Positions 32,746 to 44,523 of a stretch of 64,000 bases of DNA are shown in pieces. The stretch comes from Salvator merianae. Taxonomy: Eukaryota; Chordata; Lepidosauria; Squamata; Teiidae. The notes beneath the pieces were generated by a model. That model was given only the letters and a program-made list of their open reading frames with translations, was not told the DNA's origin and did not search any database. The stretch spans positions 41,160,289-41,224,288 of the forward strand of contig QVOM02000073.1 of the NCBI GenBank assembly GCA_003586115.2, read 5' to 3'. Each line of letters begins with the position of its first letter. Position 1 is the first letter of the stretch. The position numbers and the translations under genes are program-made.

Positions 32746-34045
32746 TACAGGCTAAGTAGTCCTCTTGTCCAGTTGGCATTTGGAGGCATGGAGCCACTGA
32801 ACCTGAGAACTGCAGTTAGTGGTTCCTGCCAGTATCCGTTAATCTTTACCACTGGCAGACATGGAGGAAAAGATTTAATAGCATCTCTCTCTCTGGGAGA
32901 GAAAATGAAATGTCTACTCTATATGCAAATGAAAATGAAAAACAGGATGTGTGTCCTGCTGTTAAGCTGCTTAGATCGACATGGAAGTTCTGAGTGTTTG
33001 TCTTTGCATTCTCTCTATCCCCAGCAACCAAGGTGACACCTTTCTAGTGGAGGCTGAGGTAAGATCTGTTCAACAGGAGGACCCTGTCACTTCAGGGCTG
33101 GGGCATTTGATTCCTTAGAGCCTCAGGGGTGCTGTTCACCATCACTCTCACCTGTGTAAACATCATAGCTGGTGAATTTCCATTCCTTGCCTTTAATTTA
33201 TCTGGATGGGTCAGTTTTTGGCAAACACAGGAAATGGCCCTGGAAGTTGAGTTTCCTGTGTTTGGGAAAACAAAGCCTGGAGTGTTATACAATCCAAAGA
33301 AAAATGTACTGGTCACTGCAGACACTGTGATGGTGGTGGGAATGATGGTGGCACATTGAAAGTGTGGGGGAAAGTGGTGTCACAGTGATTTCTCCCACTC
33401 GCACTCTTCCAGCACTTGCACAGCACCATTAGAGCGCCATGTGGATGGAACTGAGTTGTGTGATCAGTTTTTGTGTTCACTGTGTATATCTTAAAAACTG
33501 AAGCAATATATAATAGCAGGTTAGATCAGAAAGAAAGATGGCCAGTTCTTCAGGTCAAGAAGGCTTGAGATTAGTTGCTTTTCTGACAAAACAGTATGAG
33601 CTTTCATAGAAGCTAGAGATACTTCTGGAAGTGCTCAGATCCTTCTGCATACTTCCCTTCCTTCCATGTGGCTTCAAGTGCAGCCAGCCAGGCACTTTGA
33701 CAGCAGTCCTTACATGGTTTATTATCTTCTCTGTGATGGAGGGAGCGGGCTGGAAATCCTCTGAGGCCATCCAGAAACATTGAGGGGGATTTACGGTCCT
33801 GGCACAGGAAAAGCCAAAGTCAGTGACTATTCTAAGCCATTCACTGGCAGTGTGATCTGTTGCATAGTGGCCACTTTTCACCTCCCTTCTCCAGGGAAAG
33901 TGCATCAAGTAACCTGTGTTCTTGTACATATGGGCAGCTTCTATACTACTGCCTCCAACTCATTTAGTGTTTTGGATGTGAGCAAGAAATAGAGGACACT
34001 ATCAAATAGAGAACTGCCCCCCTTTGTAGCAGGTTCATAGTTATG
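32746..34045. other. No recognisable gene; one perfect hairpin
   Basis: Unassigned sequence containing a 13-bp perfect inverted repeat (CAAACACAGGAAA at 33222-33234 and TTTCCTGTGTTTG at 33252-33264). The 124-codon minus-strand frame at 33555-33929 has no recognisable domain. Confidence 0.35.
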
Positions 34046-34049
34046 TTTC

Positions 34050-34210
34050 TAAGAGTGCCTCTTGACACACCTTCTATGATTGTCTTGGCACTATATTAGG
34101 AATTCCATATGTAACTGTGCATCTCCAATATAGTCCTGGTTTACTGATTTTAAAACCTGTAATATTACTATTATGGGAAATCCAGCAACGATGCTGGTTT
34201 CCTGTAAAAG
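34050..34210. mobile_element. Dispersed DNA-transposon-like repeat (CAGACATG family), copy 3
   Basis: GGCACTATATTAGGAATTCC, TCCAATATAGTCCTGGTTTA and AACCTGTAATATTACTATTA, with GGGAAATCCAGCAACGATG, line up with copy 1 at 6970-7090. No open frame and no clear duplication. Confidence 0.45.
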
Positions 34211-36225
34211 CAATGCTTATCTTCGTAACTGTTGGTAGCTTTCAGAATCAGCTTGTTTGAGGCTATTGGAAGTCAACCAAATGCATGAAAAATGACAAAA
34301 GGAAGTGAGCTAGTTTCTGGTAGCCCCAGACAATCTGGTTCTGAAAGCTACTTACAGACACAAAGATAAGCCTGCATGTGTTGCAACGTCTGGCTCCTCT
34401 CCTCTGAGGAGACCTTAGGTCTAGAGGCTGGAAGGGGCTGAACCCAGACAGAAGAATTACAGGAAGCTGTACCAAGAAAGGCCAAGGAGGCACACTTAAT
34501 GTTCAGCCAAATACTTTAAGGCATGTGGTTGATTGTGGTGGTGGAGAAAACTTAGGAAGCTAATAAACAATGAAGGACCATGCAGGACAACTTCCCAGGG
34601 TATTAATATTCAGGAGAAATGGACCATTCATATCCTTGGTGTTTTCTTACATTTGGTTCATTGCTAAGCCACCTTACAAATGATGCACCTAATATATACA
34701 ACTGTACCTTTACCTTTTTGGCAATTTCCAACAGTACAGGCTTATCTTCTGATGCAAATATCTATTATGTAAATTCAACCTTTTTAAACCATCAAAACTT
34801 TTCTCTGTGCTTCATGTATATATGATCTCTAAGTAGTTTACATACAAAGTTAAAAATGAGTTTAAACAGTTAAAAACAACGTGGAATCATAGAATATTAA
34901 AATTGTCCATGGGAAAGAAAAATATTCAGCGAAAATGTAACAAAAGAGACAGGCTTTTGCTTATCAAACCTTAATGGAAAGTTACGATACAGTATTTATT
35001 AAAACGTTTCCCCCCTATTTCTAGAAAGCCTCAGAGCACTTCCATCCCCCACCCCCCAGCGCCATGAAGATGATAAAAACATTTATAATTTTGACTATTA
35101 ACTAAAAAGTTTTGTCTGATCTTCTTACCTCACCCACTTAAAGAAAATACTATTTTCTTCTTTCTCTCTCCAGCCTGGGGACATCATCACCATGGTTACC
35201 TGGATACCTGTGTAGAGATTCATTTGTTGTAACAATTTAGCTATTGAAAAATCTTGTCATTTTGTCTCTAAGTAGAAATTTGTCAATACCACCATAGGTT
35301 TAAATGAATGGCCAAGAAGGCAATGTTTATACCAAACTGCAATATATTGAATAAGACTATAAAAGCTGAAATGAATTTGGATCATTACTGGTCATTGATT
35401 AGCTATCTATTCTGTGTGGAACATTGTGAAAATGTAAGCAGAATGTAGCTTGGATTAAGTAAATTTTGCAGACAATATTTAATCCAGAATGGAGCAAACT
35501 GGGCTGCTTTCTTTTGTTATCACTCTGTCTTTTATGTTTGATACTAAAAAAGGGCTAGATAGGAATTAAGAAAGATAAACAAAGAACTCATTTTTAACAT
35601 AATCTAAGAGTAATGTTTTGCATTTTGCTCAATAAGTGTTGCCATTTTGATTTCTAAGTGTTTTCACGTTTGCTTTGTAAATCAAAGCATTTTATTTTAC
35701 TATCTGACTAAAGGCAAGTCCTCTGTTTTCTGCCTTTCCTTCTCTACCATCACCTCCATCCCTTAATCCTTTTTCTGGATGTGGACAAATGCTTTCAGAT
35801 TTGTCTTATTTATCAGATTGAATTGGTTCCATGAAGTGGGACAGGAAGGTCTTTTCAGAAAGGGATCCAAGCATCTTGAAAATAATGAACAGGGCAAGAA
35901 TCATATATATGTTGTACATATTATAGGAGAATTTCACATTTGTTGTAATTCAGTGCTGTCGTGCCTGGTTTAGCTCTTGGTGACTCTATGGAGTGCTGTC
36001 ATCATCTTCAGCTGCTTTTCCAAGATTTCAGGACCATTTGCTCCTTGATTCCAGACATTTACTGGGTTTGTTGTATTTGTATTTTCCTTCTACTTCTTCC
36101 ATTCTACCTTGTATTGCAAATTCATTTTTATATTTTCTTGTGCATTGTCTTGATTTGATGGAGAAGTCCAATTTTATACTATCTATTGCAGTAGTGATCA
36201 ATTGGTGGTTCCTGCAGGCCATGGT
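34211..36225. other. No recognisable gene
   Basis: AT-rich, with nothing I can assign. The inverse pair CAGAATCAGCTTG (about 34245) and CTGGTTCTGAAAGC (about 34335) suggests that the repeat above may extend to about 34380 as a palindrome. Confidence 0.35.
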
Positions 36226-36227
36226 AT

Positions 36228-36400
36228 TGCATAAGAACATAAGAGGAGTCTTGCTGGATTGGGCCACAAGCCACCTAGTCCAGCATCCTGTCTCGCACCG
36301 TGGCACACCAATTGCTTCTGGACATTCTCAAGCAGAAGACAAAGGCAATACCTTCACCTGCTTTCAACTTCTTGCAAATAGCCTTCAGAGGCATGATAAT
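36228..36400 (-). mobile_element. CR1 3' end fragment
   Basis: CATAAGAACATAAGAGGAGT, CTTGCTGGATTGGGCCACA, AGTCCAGCATCCTGTCTCG and CAAGCAGAAGACAAAGGCAA are the clearest copy here of this CR1 subfamily 3' end. Only the terminal about 170 bp are present. Confidence 0.75.
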
Positions 36401-36714
36401 TCATGATCATTGCTCTTGCTTTTTCAGTGTGTACGGTTTGCAGAGTTATGAATTATTACATAAAAGGCCATTACTTTAAGGATCTTCTTTATTTTATTTA
36501 TTTACTAAATTTCTGTAGTGGTTCAATAACCACTGGTTCTCTGGGTTGGCTCACAATAAAAATACCACTCAGAAGGCTCTTTCCCTTTCGGCCATTCCTT
36601 TTCCAATTTGGCCATATGCTTTACTTAGGTCATTGGGGGCGTGAAGAGCAGGCCTTCTTTTGCTGATATAAGGTTATGAATGGGGGATGTATGATTTACA
36701 GCGCTTCTTCAGGT

Positions 36715-36920
36715 AACCTGATCCTAAGCCATTTGGAGTTTTAAAGGTTAAACTGGGCCTGGAAATGAACTGGAGTCAGTGCAATTGCTGAAGGACTAGC
36801 ATGATGATGCTTTCTAAATGCTCAGTCCCCATTAGCAGCTTTGCAGCCCTATTCTGGATCAGATGGAGTTTCTGAACCATTTTTACTGGCAGTCCTACTG
36901 CTAGTGGAATGGTCTTATCT
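36715..36920 (-). mobile_element. L2 LINE fragment (post-RT region)
   Basis: AAGCCATTTGGAGTTTTAAA, GCAGCCCTATTCTGGATCAG and TGGAGTTTCTGAACCATTTT match the L2 minus-strand region at 23860-24000 (AACCATTTAGGGACTTGTAG, GCATTCTGCGCTAGCTGTAA). Diverged. Confidence 0.6.
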
Positions 36921-36924
36921 TCAT

Positions 36925-37725
36925 AACCTTGTATAAGTTTATATTGCCTTATTTCTTGGGGTAATCTCCTCCTTAGTTGTACACTGTACTGTCCATCTAT
37001 GTCCATACTCCAGACCAAAGAGTAAAACTGGCTTATTTCTACTTCTTCATTATAAACTGTAAATTCTCCAATTGCTTTTTTAATATTTCTGACTGAGATT
37101 CGTCCTTGTCCTTTCTTGTTTGATGTTAGAATTTTGGGATAAATTGCTGTGCGTTCTGCATGTTGCCCAAAGCTTCATCCTTGTTTTTTCACTGCTGAAA
37201 AGAAATTTATCCTGTTCTTCAAAAGCTTGGTATTCTTTCTTTGAAATTTTGAAAACATTTTCATTTCCTTAGTTTTCATGGTATTTGTTTCTTCTTTCTA
37301 TAGTTCTTCAGGTTCTTGCTTATATAGGTTAAGCCTGTTGAATCTACTATTGGTTTAGCTTTGTATGTTCTCTAGTTCATGTACTGGCAGCAAATCAAAT
37401 CTTTTTAATTTTAAATTTTTAACATATATTCTTGACACCGGTAATTCACAATCTATTCCACAGTCTGGATCTGGATGGCTCCTGGTCAATTGAATTGAAC
37501 AGTTTCAGTTAATCTTTCAACAATACAAGACATAAATGGTTCTTTCAACACAAGACTCTGCCTTCTAATGAATCCTGGTACCAATCCTTCTTGGCCATTG
37601 TTGCCTGCAATTAGGAATTGCTAATATCAGAGAGAATTATGGTTGCTAGATTCACAAGGTATGTGTGCAGTGATGTCTCAGAAAATATATGTGTTTCCAG
37701 GAAGCCTGTAGGACAAAGAGTCGCA
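36925..37725. other. No recognisable gene; AT-rich, possibly old LINE DNA
   Basis: The minus strand has lysine-rich stretches typical of decayed LINE ORFs, but no motif I can identify. Nothing firmer is supported. Confidence 0.3.
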
Positions 37726-37727
37726 AA

Positions 37728-37812
37728 CTTGGGCCTTCAGTGTTAACTATTGCTCCCATCATTCCTTGACTTTGGCTATACTGGCTAGGGCTGATGGGAG
37801 TCAAGCTTTGGC
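37728..37812. mobile_element. Interspersed repeat with GGGCTGATGGGAGT core
   Basis: AACTTGGGCCTTCAG, TATTGCTCCCATCATT and GGCTAGGGCTGATGGGAGTC are diagnostic of the dispersed palindromic repeat also seen at 4645 and 14318. The two CCCATCA / TGATGGG blocks are inverted, as expected for a foldback MITE. Confidence 0.5.
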
Positions 37813-38049
37813 TTAGCCCATGTGTCAACATGCAGTTACTGCATCAATCATTAAATAAATGATAAAATAAAGCTTTGTTTTCTTTAGACAAGAAATAGTG
37901 TACAGTCACACCCCAGATTTATGAATTAGTGGATAAATTTACTACTAAGAAAGTCAGAAGCAGGAATGATGCAGGCAATACACTTTAGAGTCAAAATTGA
38001 TTCCGGGTGAACACATCCATGCAGCTTTTGTGGCAAAGATGTAGAAGAG

Positions 38050-38139
38050 CTTGCCACAGCCTTCTCCTAGGAGGATGGCAGGAATTGAACCAAGGCCCTT
38101 CTATACACAATCCAAACCCTCTATTGCTGAGCTACAGCC
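38050..38139 (-). mobile_element. tRNA-derived SINE head
   Basis: On the minus strand the sequence reads GGCTGTAGCTCAGCAATAGA (A box) and, about 35 bp on, GGTTCAATTCC (B box, complement at 38081-38091). This is the promoter spacing of a tRNA-derived SINE. There is no full cloverleaf or CCA-type end, so it is not a tRNA gene. Body and tail are too diverged to place in a family. Confidence 0.6.
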
Positions 38140-39425
38140 AAACTGAAAGCAAGGATAATCCTCTTTATGGTCAGGACTTTCCCACTCAGGTTTATAGATA
38201 TCCTGAAATCATTGCCCTTCACTTAAAGCAATGCTATGAGTTGTTTTTAACATCTCTTATTGAGTTAATGAGGCTTAAAAGGATTGTGTTGTCAGTATTT
38301 AAATTATTCTTCCCTCTATCATTTGACAACTTTAAGATTCTTTTTATTAAAATATGGCGCCATAAGTAGGAACCAAAGCTGCTGTTAACTTCGAACACTC
38401 ACATCAATTAACTTACTTCAGTAGAACAAACCAATTTAATTATCAGCCAGGAGGTAAGAATATACCTTGGTAGCTTTCTAATCAAGGCTACTGCCTCTTT
38501 GCTGCTCCTAGATTTTTTATGTGGTGATTCAGTTGAAAACTGAAGGGAGGGGGGCTTCTTAGCAACCTTTCTTCTTGGAGCTATTAATGGCCACTTTGTT
38601 TTGTTCTGAAATTTCCATTTCAGGCATGTTACTTAGAAACCAGATTAAAGAGAAATAAAGATAGCATGGGGGGGGGGATGTATGCGCATGCACATACTTG
38701 CCAGGCAACAGTGCTGGAAGAAAACTGCGGAGCTTTCTATTTAGATGTGTGACAAATGAAACCTACATTGTATTTCTATCAGATTTCACAGTCTGGATAC
38801 CATTTTGTGAAGCACTTGCAGAGTCTTTCAAAACCCTGAGCTTGTCAATTTTCTAAAAAATAGCACAAAGGGGGCACCTCTTTTCTTCCATTTTAGTCGC
38901 AATTCTAAATTGCTGTTGGTACAGCATAGATCTAGGAAGTCATTGTCATTGAGACTTGGTAGGGAAAGCACCTATTCCTTAGTTAAGTATAAAACTTGAA
39001 GCTCCAAATCCTGATAGCCACATTCCTATGTCACTTTACATTCTTGTAACATTATCTGAACAGGGTTCTGTGTGCACTTATGAATTTGGGGAGTATGTTT
39101 TGTTTCAGTAGCCCAACCTGGATTACTTTGCATGGAATACTATGTATAATTTTCATCACTATGCTTCAAAACCAGGACTGTATATCAGAGTTCAGAAATA
39201 GTTAAGCAGCTGGAGAGGGATGGGGTTTTCTCATTTAGAAAAAAGGCAGCTGATCTGTGCAGAATTATTCAAGATTCTGGAAGAAGTGGATACTGGGAAG
39301 CATTTTCTCATGCCAAGGCAAAACTCGAGGCCAGCCAAAGAAGCTGATGCTGGAAGATTCAGGAAATACCAAAAGAAAAAAGAAAAAAAAAGCATTTTTA
39401 AAAGAAGCATTTCTTTTTATAGCAC
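38140..39425. other. No recognisable gene
   Basis: Unassigned DNA. The overlapping frames at 39220-39525 are lysine-rich and have no family match that I recognise. A G10 run lies at about 38669-38678. Confidence 0.35.
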
Positions 39426-39428
39426 ATA

Positions 39429-39650
39429 TGCTGCATCCACACACATTAAAAAAGCAGTTCAAAGCAGCTTAGAAGTGGTAGCACATGCACACTTGTGTTC
39501 TCATTCCGCTTCTAATACACGTTAAAAGCTGGAGAAAACAGTTTGGAAATGCATTTTCTAGTCTTTAATGTGGGTTAAGGTACTGGCATGTGGATGTTAC
39601 CACCTTTAAGCTGCTTTTGAACCACTTTTTATTGTACGTGGATGAAGCCA
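39429..39650. mobile_element. Foldback MITE with TA-flanked ends, 222 bp
   Basis: Left end TGCTGCATCCACACACATTA (from 39429) and the inverted right end TGGCTTCATCCACGTACAAT (from 39650) form an imperfect terminal inverted repeat that extends about 40 bp and includes AAGCAGCTT in each arm. TA dinucleotides lie directly outside both ends (39427-39428 and 39651-39652). This fits a TA target, but two bases are weak evidence. Confidence 0.6.
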
Positions 39651-39793
39651 TAGCGAAGACCAAGAAAGCAAGAATTGTTTAAAATTTTGATCAGTCATAA
39701 AGGAGATAATATTTATTAATCAGTTTTGTGAGTTTTAAAGAATTTTAATTTTTTTATTTCTTATTTGTTAAAACCTATGGCTGTAAATGAACA

Positions 39794-39818
39794 AAATAAA
39801 TAAATAAATAAATAAATG
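39794..39818 (+). repeat. (AAAT)n microsatellite
   Basis: Six AAAT-type units; likely the tail of an old LINE or SINE whose body is not recognisable. Confidence 0.85.
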
Positions 39819-40028
39819 CAATTCTGTAACAAACTTGGTTGAATTATGGAATTTGCTACCAGCAGTCATATTGATGGGCAGCAACTTGGGAAGAAAGATA
39901 AGAAAGACGTAAGACATTAATCAATCACTCACAAATTTGATTAGAATTATATTAAGCGATGCAGATTCATTATTGAATGATTTACCATGTATATTGATAT
40001 GAGAAACAAATGGAATTTGTGTTGATGT

Positions 40029-40072
40029 ATACACATATGCACGCGCACGTGCATACACACGCACGTGTAACT
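40029..40072 (+). repeat. Alternating purine-pyrimidine tract (CA/CG/TG)
   Basis: ACACATATGCACGCGCACGT followed by GCATACACACGCACGTG is almost strictly alternating and includes CGCGCA, the composition that favours Z-DNA in vitro. Confidence 0.7.
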
Positions 40073-40204
40073 GCAGGGTTGGACTATATCATTAACTGGC
40101 TGAAAAGCAAAAAGTAATAGAAATCACATATATTTCTGTATGGCATTTCATGGAAAATGAAGAATGACAATTCTATTCCTCTTTCCAGATTTAATAGAGG
40201 ATCC

Positions 40205-41720
40205 TTAACAGCATAAAAAGAAGTCCTAGTGTATTAGCCATAGCCATCTTGTCCAGCATTTTGTCTCACAGGGTCTTGCTTCTGGACATACTCAAGCACA
40301 AGGAGAAAGTGAAACCCTTACCTGCAGTCGACTCCCTACAAGTGGCCTTTAAAGGCATCCTGGTTATCTCTCCAACCTGGTGATAGTATCTAAGCTTCCA
40401 TTCTAGTAGTTATTGATACACACATGACCTCCATGAATTGATCTAACCCTTTCTTAAAACCATCCAAGCTAGTGGACATCATCATCTCCTCAGGTAATAC
40501 ATTTCCTGGACTAATGGCTGAAAAAAGTACTCCTCTTATCAGTCCTAACTTTCCTGTCCAACAGCTTCATAGAGTGCCCCTGGTTCTAGTGTGGTGTGAT
40601 AGAGAAAATAATTTTTGTCTATCCACCCTTTTTCACACCATGCATGATTTTATATACTTCAGTCAAGTCCCTTCTAAAACTCTGTTTTTCAAGAATGAAT
40701 GGGCCAAGATGTTGCAGCCTTGTCTCATAGGGGAGGTATTCTAACCCCATGATCATTTTGGTTACCCTTTTTCCAGTTCCACAAGATCCATTCTGAGGTG
40801 CGGTGACTGGAATTGTACACAATATTCCAAATGTGTAATTACCGTAGATTTATAAAGAGGCAAAATGATTCTTGCAGATTTATTTTCTGTTTGATTCCTA
40901 ATTATTCCTAGCACTGAATTTGTTGTTGTTGTTTTTTACATTGCTGTGTGCCAGCTTCTGTGTCAATACCTTCATTGAACTATCCATTAGAATCCCAAGG
41001 GCCCTTTCTTGGTCTGTAATGGGAGTTTTTTGCCCCAATGTGCGTCATCTTGTATTTACTAACACTGAAGATCATTCCCTACTTGGTTGCCCATTCCCCC
41101 AATATCAAAATGTCCTTCTGGAGCTTTTCACTGCTTACCCCTACTTCTAGACCCTTCTTATTCTCATTAGGACAAACCTCCCCTTCTCTAAATGAGCTTT
41201 CTTGTTTGTAAGGACTTTCTATACTGTACCTGCAAGCCACACTGCTGTCCTCTTGGACTTGGCAGTACCTTTTCTTTTAGGTGTGCATTCTAGTTGAGCC
41301 TCCATTACTGCATTTGTAAATGGTCTTCATGCATTTTGGAGTGATTGGATTCTTCCAGTTTTCCCCTTCAATCTCCATTTTACTAGTTTCCTCATTTTGG
41401 GGAAGTTTCCTTTATGATAGTTTATAGTCTCTGTGTTAGATTTTATTGATAATTTACTGTCTGTATTTGAGCTGAAAGTTATTGCATTGTGATCTGCGTT
41501 CCCTGTTGGATCAGCCATAGTGATTTCTTGTACCAGGTCCTGAGCATTACTTAGGCTCAAGTCCAGGATCCACTTTTCCCTGGTTGATTCCACAACCATC
41601 TGCTCTAGGTAACAGTCACTTAGCAAGTGCAGGAATTTTATATCTCTCTCATGAGTTGAACAAGATGTCAACCGCTCTATGTGAGGGTAGTTAAAGTCCT
41701 ATTGTAATCACTCTTTCCTT
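40205..41720 (-). mobile_element. CR1 LINE with internal deletion
   Basis: 40205-41155 is the ORF2 C-terminal and 3' region on the minus strand: CACACCATGCATGATTTTAT encodes the KIMHGV segment, and TGGTTACCCTTTTTCCAG the RKRVTK-like segment. From about 41190 to 41720 the sequence is the endonuclease C-terminal part (DHNAITF, WILDLSLSNAQDLV in the frame at 41327-41671). The reverse transcriptase between the two is missing, so the copy carries a deletion of about 1 kb joining endonuclease to tail. Frames are degraded and no product is expected. Confidence 0.75.
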
Positions 41721-43048
41721 TTTTGGATGTCTCATTGCCAGGAATCATAGGACTTATTGCCAGACTACAGAAGCTTTCAAACACAATTACAAATCTGGCA
41801 CACAATGAATGGAGGCCTGGTCAGGTAGACAGGCCCAACACTGTGTTGGTGCATTGCCAGTCTATCCCTCTAAGTGGGATGGATTAAAGGAAGTATGGGA
41901 TTTTCTGTACTTTCCAGGAAAAACTGGTGTTCTGCCCATTGCCCTATTGGAAAGTATCATCTGGAGTGCCCCATGGTGGCATAGTGCTGGCTTGATCAGC
42001 TGTATTTTTGGCCAGAAATGCAGTGCACAATCATAAAATGGGTTGAAGCCCTACTGGGTCAATTTGAAAGACTTTCTAGGAGGCCACAGTGGGAAACACC
42101 AGAGATTTTGAAAAAAAGTTGGTGTTCGCCCTCACTGTCTGGAGCATCCCTATGCTCTTTTAGAACCAACAGTTTCTGTTTGAGGAGATAGATACTCCCA
42201 CAAAGGCTGCCTTCCACATAGGACCAAGGGAAGACATGCCAACCCCAGCTCTTGGGCATTTCTGCAGCTGTATGTAATATTCATCCACTTTTTTTGTACA
42301 GTAATATACAAAATGGTGTATTTGCACACAGAATGCATATTCTAGCACCTTGGGAACTGCACTTAGCATTGTATCACAGTGTCCGTACAACCTGCTATAG
42401 ATCAGAACCTGTGCACAGAATGTTACTAGTTGGTGGGCAGTGCACCAATTTTTATGCAACAGTTAATCTAAAGACTCAGGCAAAGCTGCAAAAGGGGAAA
42501 AAAAGGGAAGTATTGCTGTATACATATTCTGAGAAGCATCAAAGAGAAAACGGTGATTACCCATTACATCTTTGATCAGGCAGAAAGATTCAGATTAGAT
42601 GGAGGCAAAAGCAAACTTAACATTACTTTACAAAGGTCCCTCATCTGCTTACACAAACATGAAATAGTTTCTTCTTCCCTCCCCTCTCTCTTAATCCAGT
42701 GTAGAATAAATCAGTTTTGTCTGCAAACTGCTACAAGTCCCTATTAATTTCTAGACTGTGTTACCTATTCCAGCATATTTTTCCAGACTGACCTTACAGC
42801 CTGCCATAGATAGAATTTGTGTTTGTAAAGATATTAATGTGATCCATGTAGTGTTCCAGTTATGTCAGGAGGAACACAGGAGGCCTGTAAAGAAAGAAGC
42901 CATGTTCTCAAATTCCTAATTTTAAGCAAATGGTCATTCTGATGACATCTTTTAATAATAGAAGCCAAGATGAACATCACCAAGGTAAGGGGACTGGACC
43001 CCTTTGGCCTTCAAAACAGAAAAAACACACAGAAATGTTATGGACTTC
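41721..43048. other. No recognisable gene
   Basis: Several frames of 60-107 codons overlap on both strands at 42059-42575; none resembles a known family. No repeat was assigned. Confidence 0.35.
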
Positions 43049-43051
43049 TAT

Positions 43052-43452
43052 GGGCCTTTCCGCACTTACCTGAGGGAATGTTCCACAGGGACTGCAGGAA
43101 TGCCACATTAGCACCTGGATGTCTCAGCAGCTGTCTGGAAATTATTAGAACCTTTCCTGAGCTGTTCCTACTGTGGACAACTTAAAAGTTGTCCACAGGC
43201 ATTCCAGTCACCTGTGGAACGATCTGTGGCTGATGTCTTTGCACTCTTCCAGGTGCTGTGAGAAAAGGGGGCACAGGCTGCATGACTGTTCACTGCCCCC
43301 TGCAATGTCCAAACCTGCTTTGGATACTGGTTCAGACTTTGCAATGATGATCCGGGTGGGCCATTCACATTTGTTGTGTTGATAAACCAGAACAGAGGTG
43401 TTCCAGTGCATAGAATGTGAATCGCCCTAGTCAGGTAAATGCAAACTGGGCC
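43052..43452. mobile_element. Harbinger-like MITE, about 400 bp
   Basis: Left end GGGCCTTTCCGCACTTACCT and, inverted, right end GGCCCAGTTTGCATTTACCT share the GGSCC...GCA.TTACCT pattern of the elements at 55120 and 13308. Flanks TAT/TTT do not make a clean duplication. There is no transposase frame; the frames inside overlap on both strands. Confidence 0.6.
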
Positions 43453-43552
43453 TTTGTTAAAAATTAGGGAGAGTCCTCCAAACAAAGCAAGCGTGCAAAA
43501 GTTTCTGAGGTCGATAGCAGAGCTCAAAAGGCATTACCTCACCCTAACAGCA

Positions 43553-43592
43553 ATTAGGCTTTAGCTCAGTGGTAGAGGGGCCCTGCCCTCCT
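43553..43592 (+). mobile_element. tRNA-type SINE head remnant (A box only)
   Basis: GGCTTTAGCTCAGTGGTAGA matches the 5' end and A box of a tRNA-derived SINE. The expected B box does not follow, so this is a truncated remnant and not a tRNA gene. Confidence 0.4.
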
Positions 43593-44515
43593 ACCCATTT
43601 AGTTCTTCCTACTTCTTTTTATGACCTTTTTCATAAGCTGCTCCCAAAGAAGGGAATTGCACGGAAAAGCAGAATCAGCAGTCCAGTCAATACGGAGGTA
43701 ATTGATTCCTCTCTCTTTGCAGTGTATGGTATAAATCAGTGGCCAAGAAAGGGAGGTTTCAGATTTGCAGTGCCATGGATGGCATACAGCACATGTGTGG
43801 TAAGTCCAGAGAGGTGCCTATCCTGGCTCCCCTTGCCACTCTGTGCCAGAGCAATTTTCAGCATACTGGAGCCAATGAGCTGAGTACTGGCACAGACTGT
43901 GGGATTTCTTCCTCGTTTACTGCTTCTTTGAAAACTTCAAGGGTTGAGAAGATGGAAGATCCAGCCCCTCCCTGACAGACAGGCTGCAGCTGCATGGGCC
44001 ATTTGTCACACTCCCTGCTGCTACCAGTCTTCAGAGCTGGCTATCTCTGAAGGGATAATTCTCACGCCACCTTATTTTTGCTCTGACTTTGTTTAAAAAT
44101 CCTGTGCTCCTGATACAGCTTGGCTTCATTTCTCTATCTGCTAAGCAATATAAAATGTGCTTAGCTTATGTAAAACGATTTTGAAGGTCATTAAAACTGT
44201 CTGGAAGAGGAATTTTGGGTATGAGGAATGAAAGTCTTTGAACTAAATTGTTTAGAGGCGACAAAATCAGATGCAAATATTTGCACAACTTGGACAAGAT
44301 CAGACTTACACAAACTGGACACAGGACATCGTCCTTTTTGCCTTATCAGAACTTTGTTATCTTGATAGGATTAGCATGCAGACCTAAAAGTGGAGATCGT
44401 GTTTGCAAACATCTTGCAAGTACTGCTCCTTTGGACATCTTTCTTTCTCAAATCATATTTATGTGTGCTGTGTTTTAAATTATTCAAAGCACATAGACAG
44501 AACACAAATTGTTGA
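43593..44515. other. No recognisable gene
   Basis: Unassigned sequence up to the third hAT-like element. Frames at 43569-43975 have no family resemblance. Confidence 0.35.
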
Positions 44516-44523
44516 AAGCCTCA

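Noticed and set aside
33555..33929. 124-codon minus-strand frame
   Set aside because: No recognisable domain, and composition is that of random non-coding DNA.
38050..38139. Possible tRNA gene on the minus strand
   Set aside because: A and B boxes are present but arms do not pair into a tRNA fold; best read as a SINE head.
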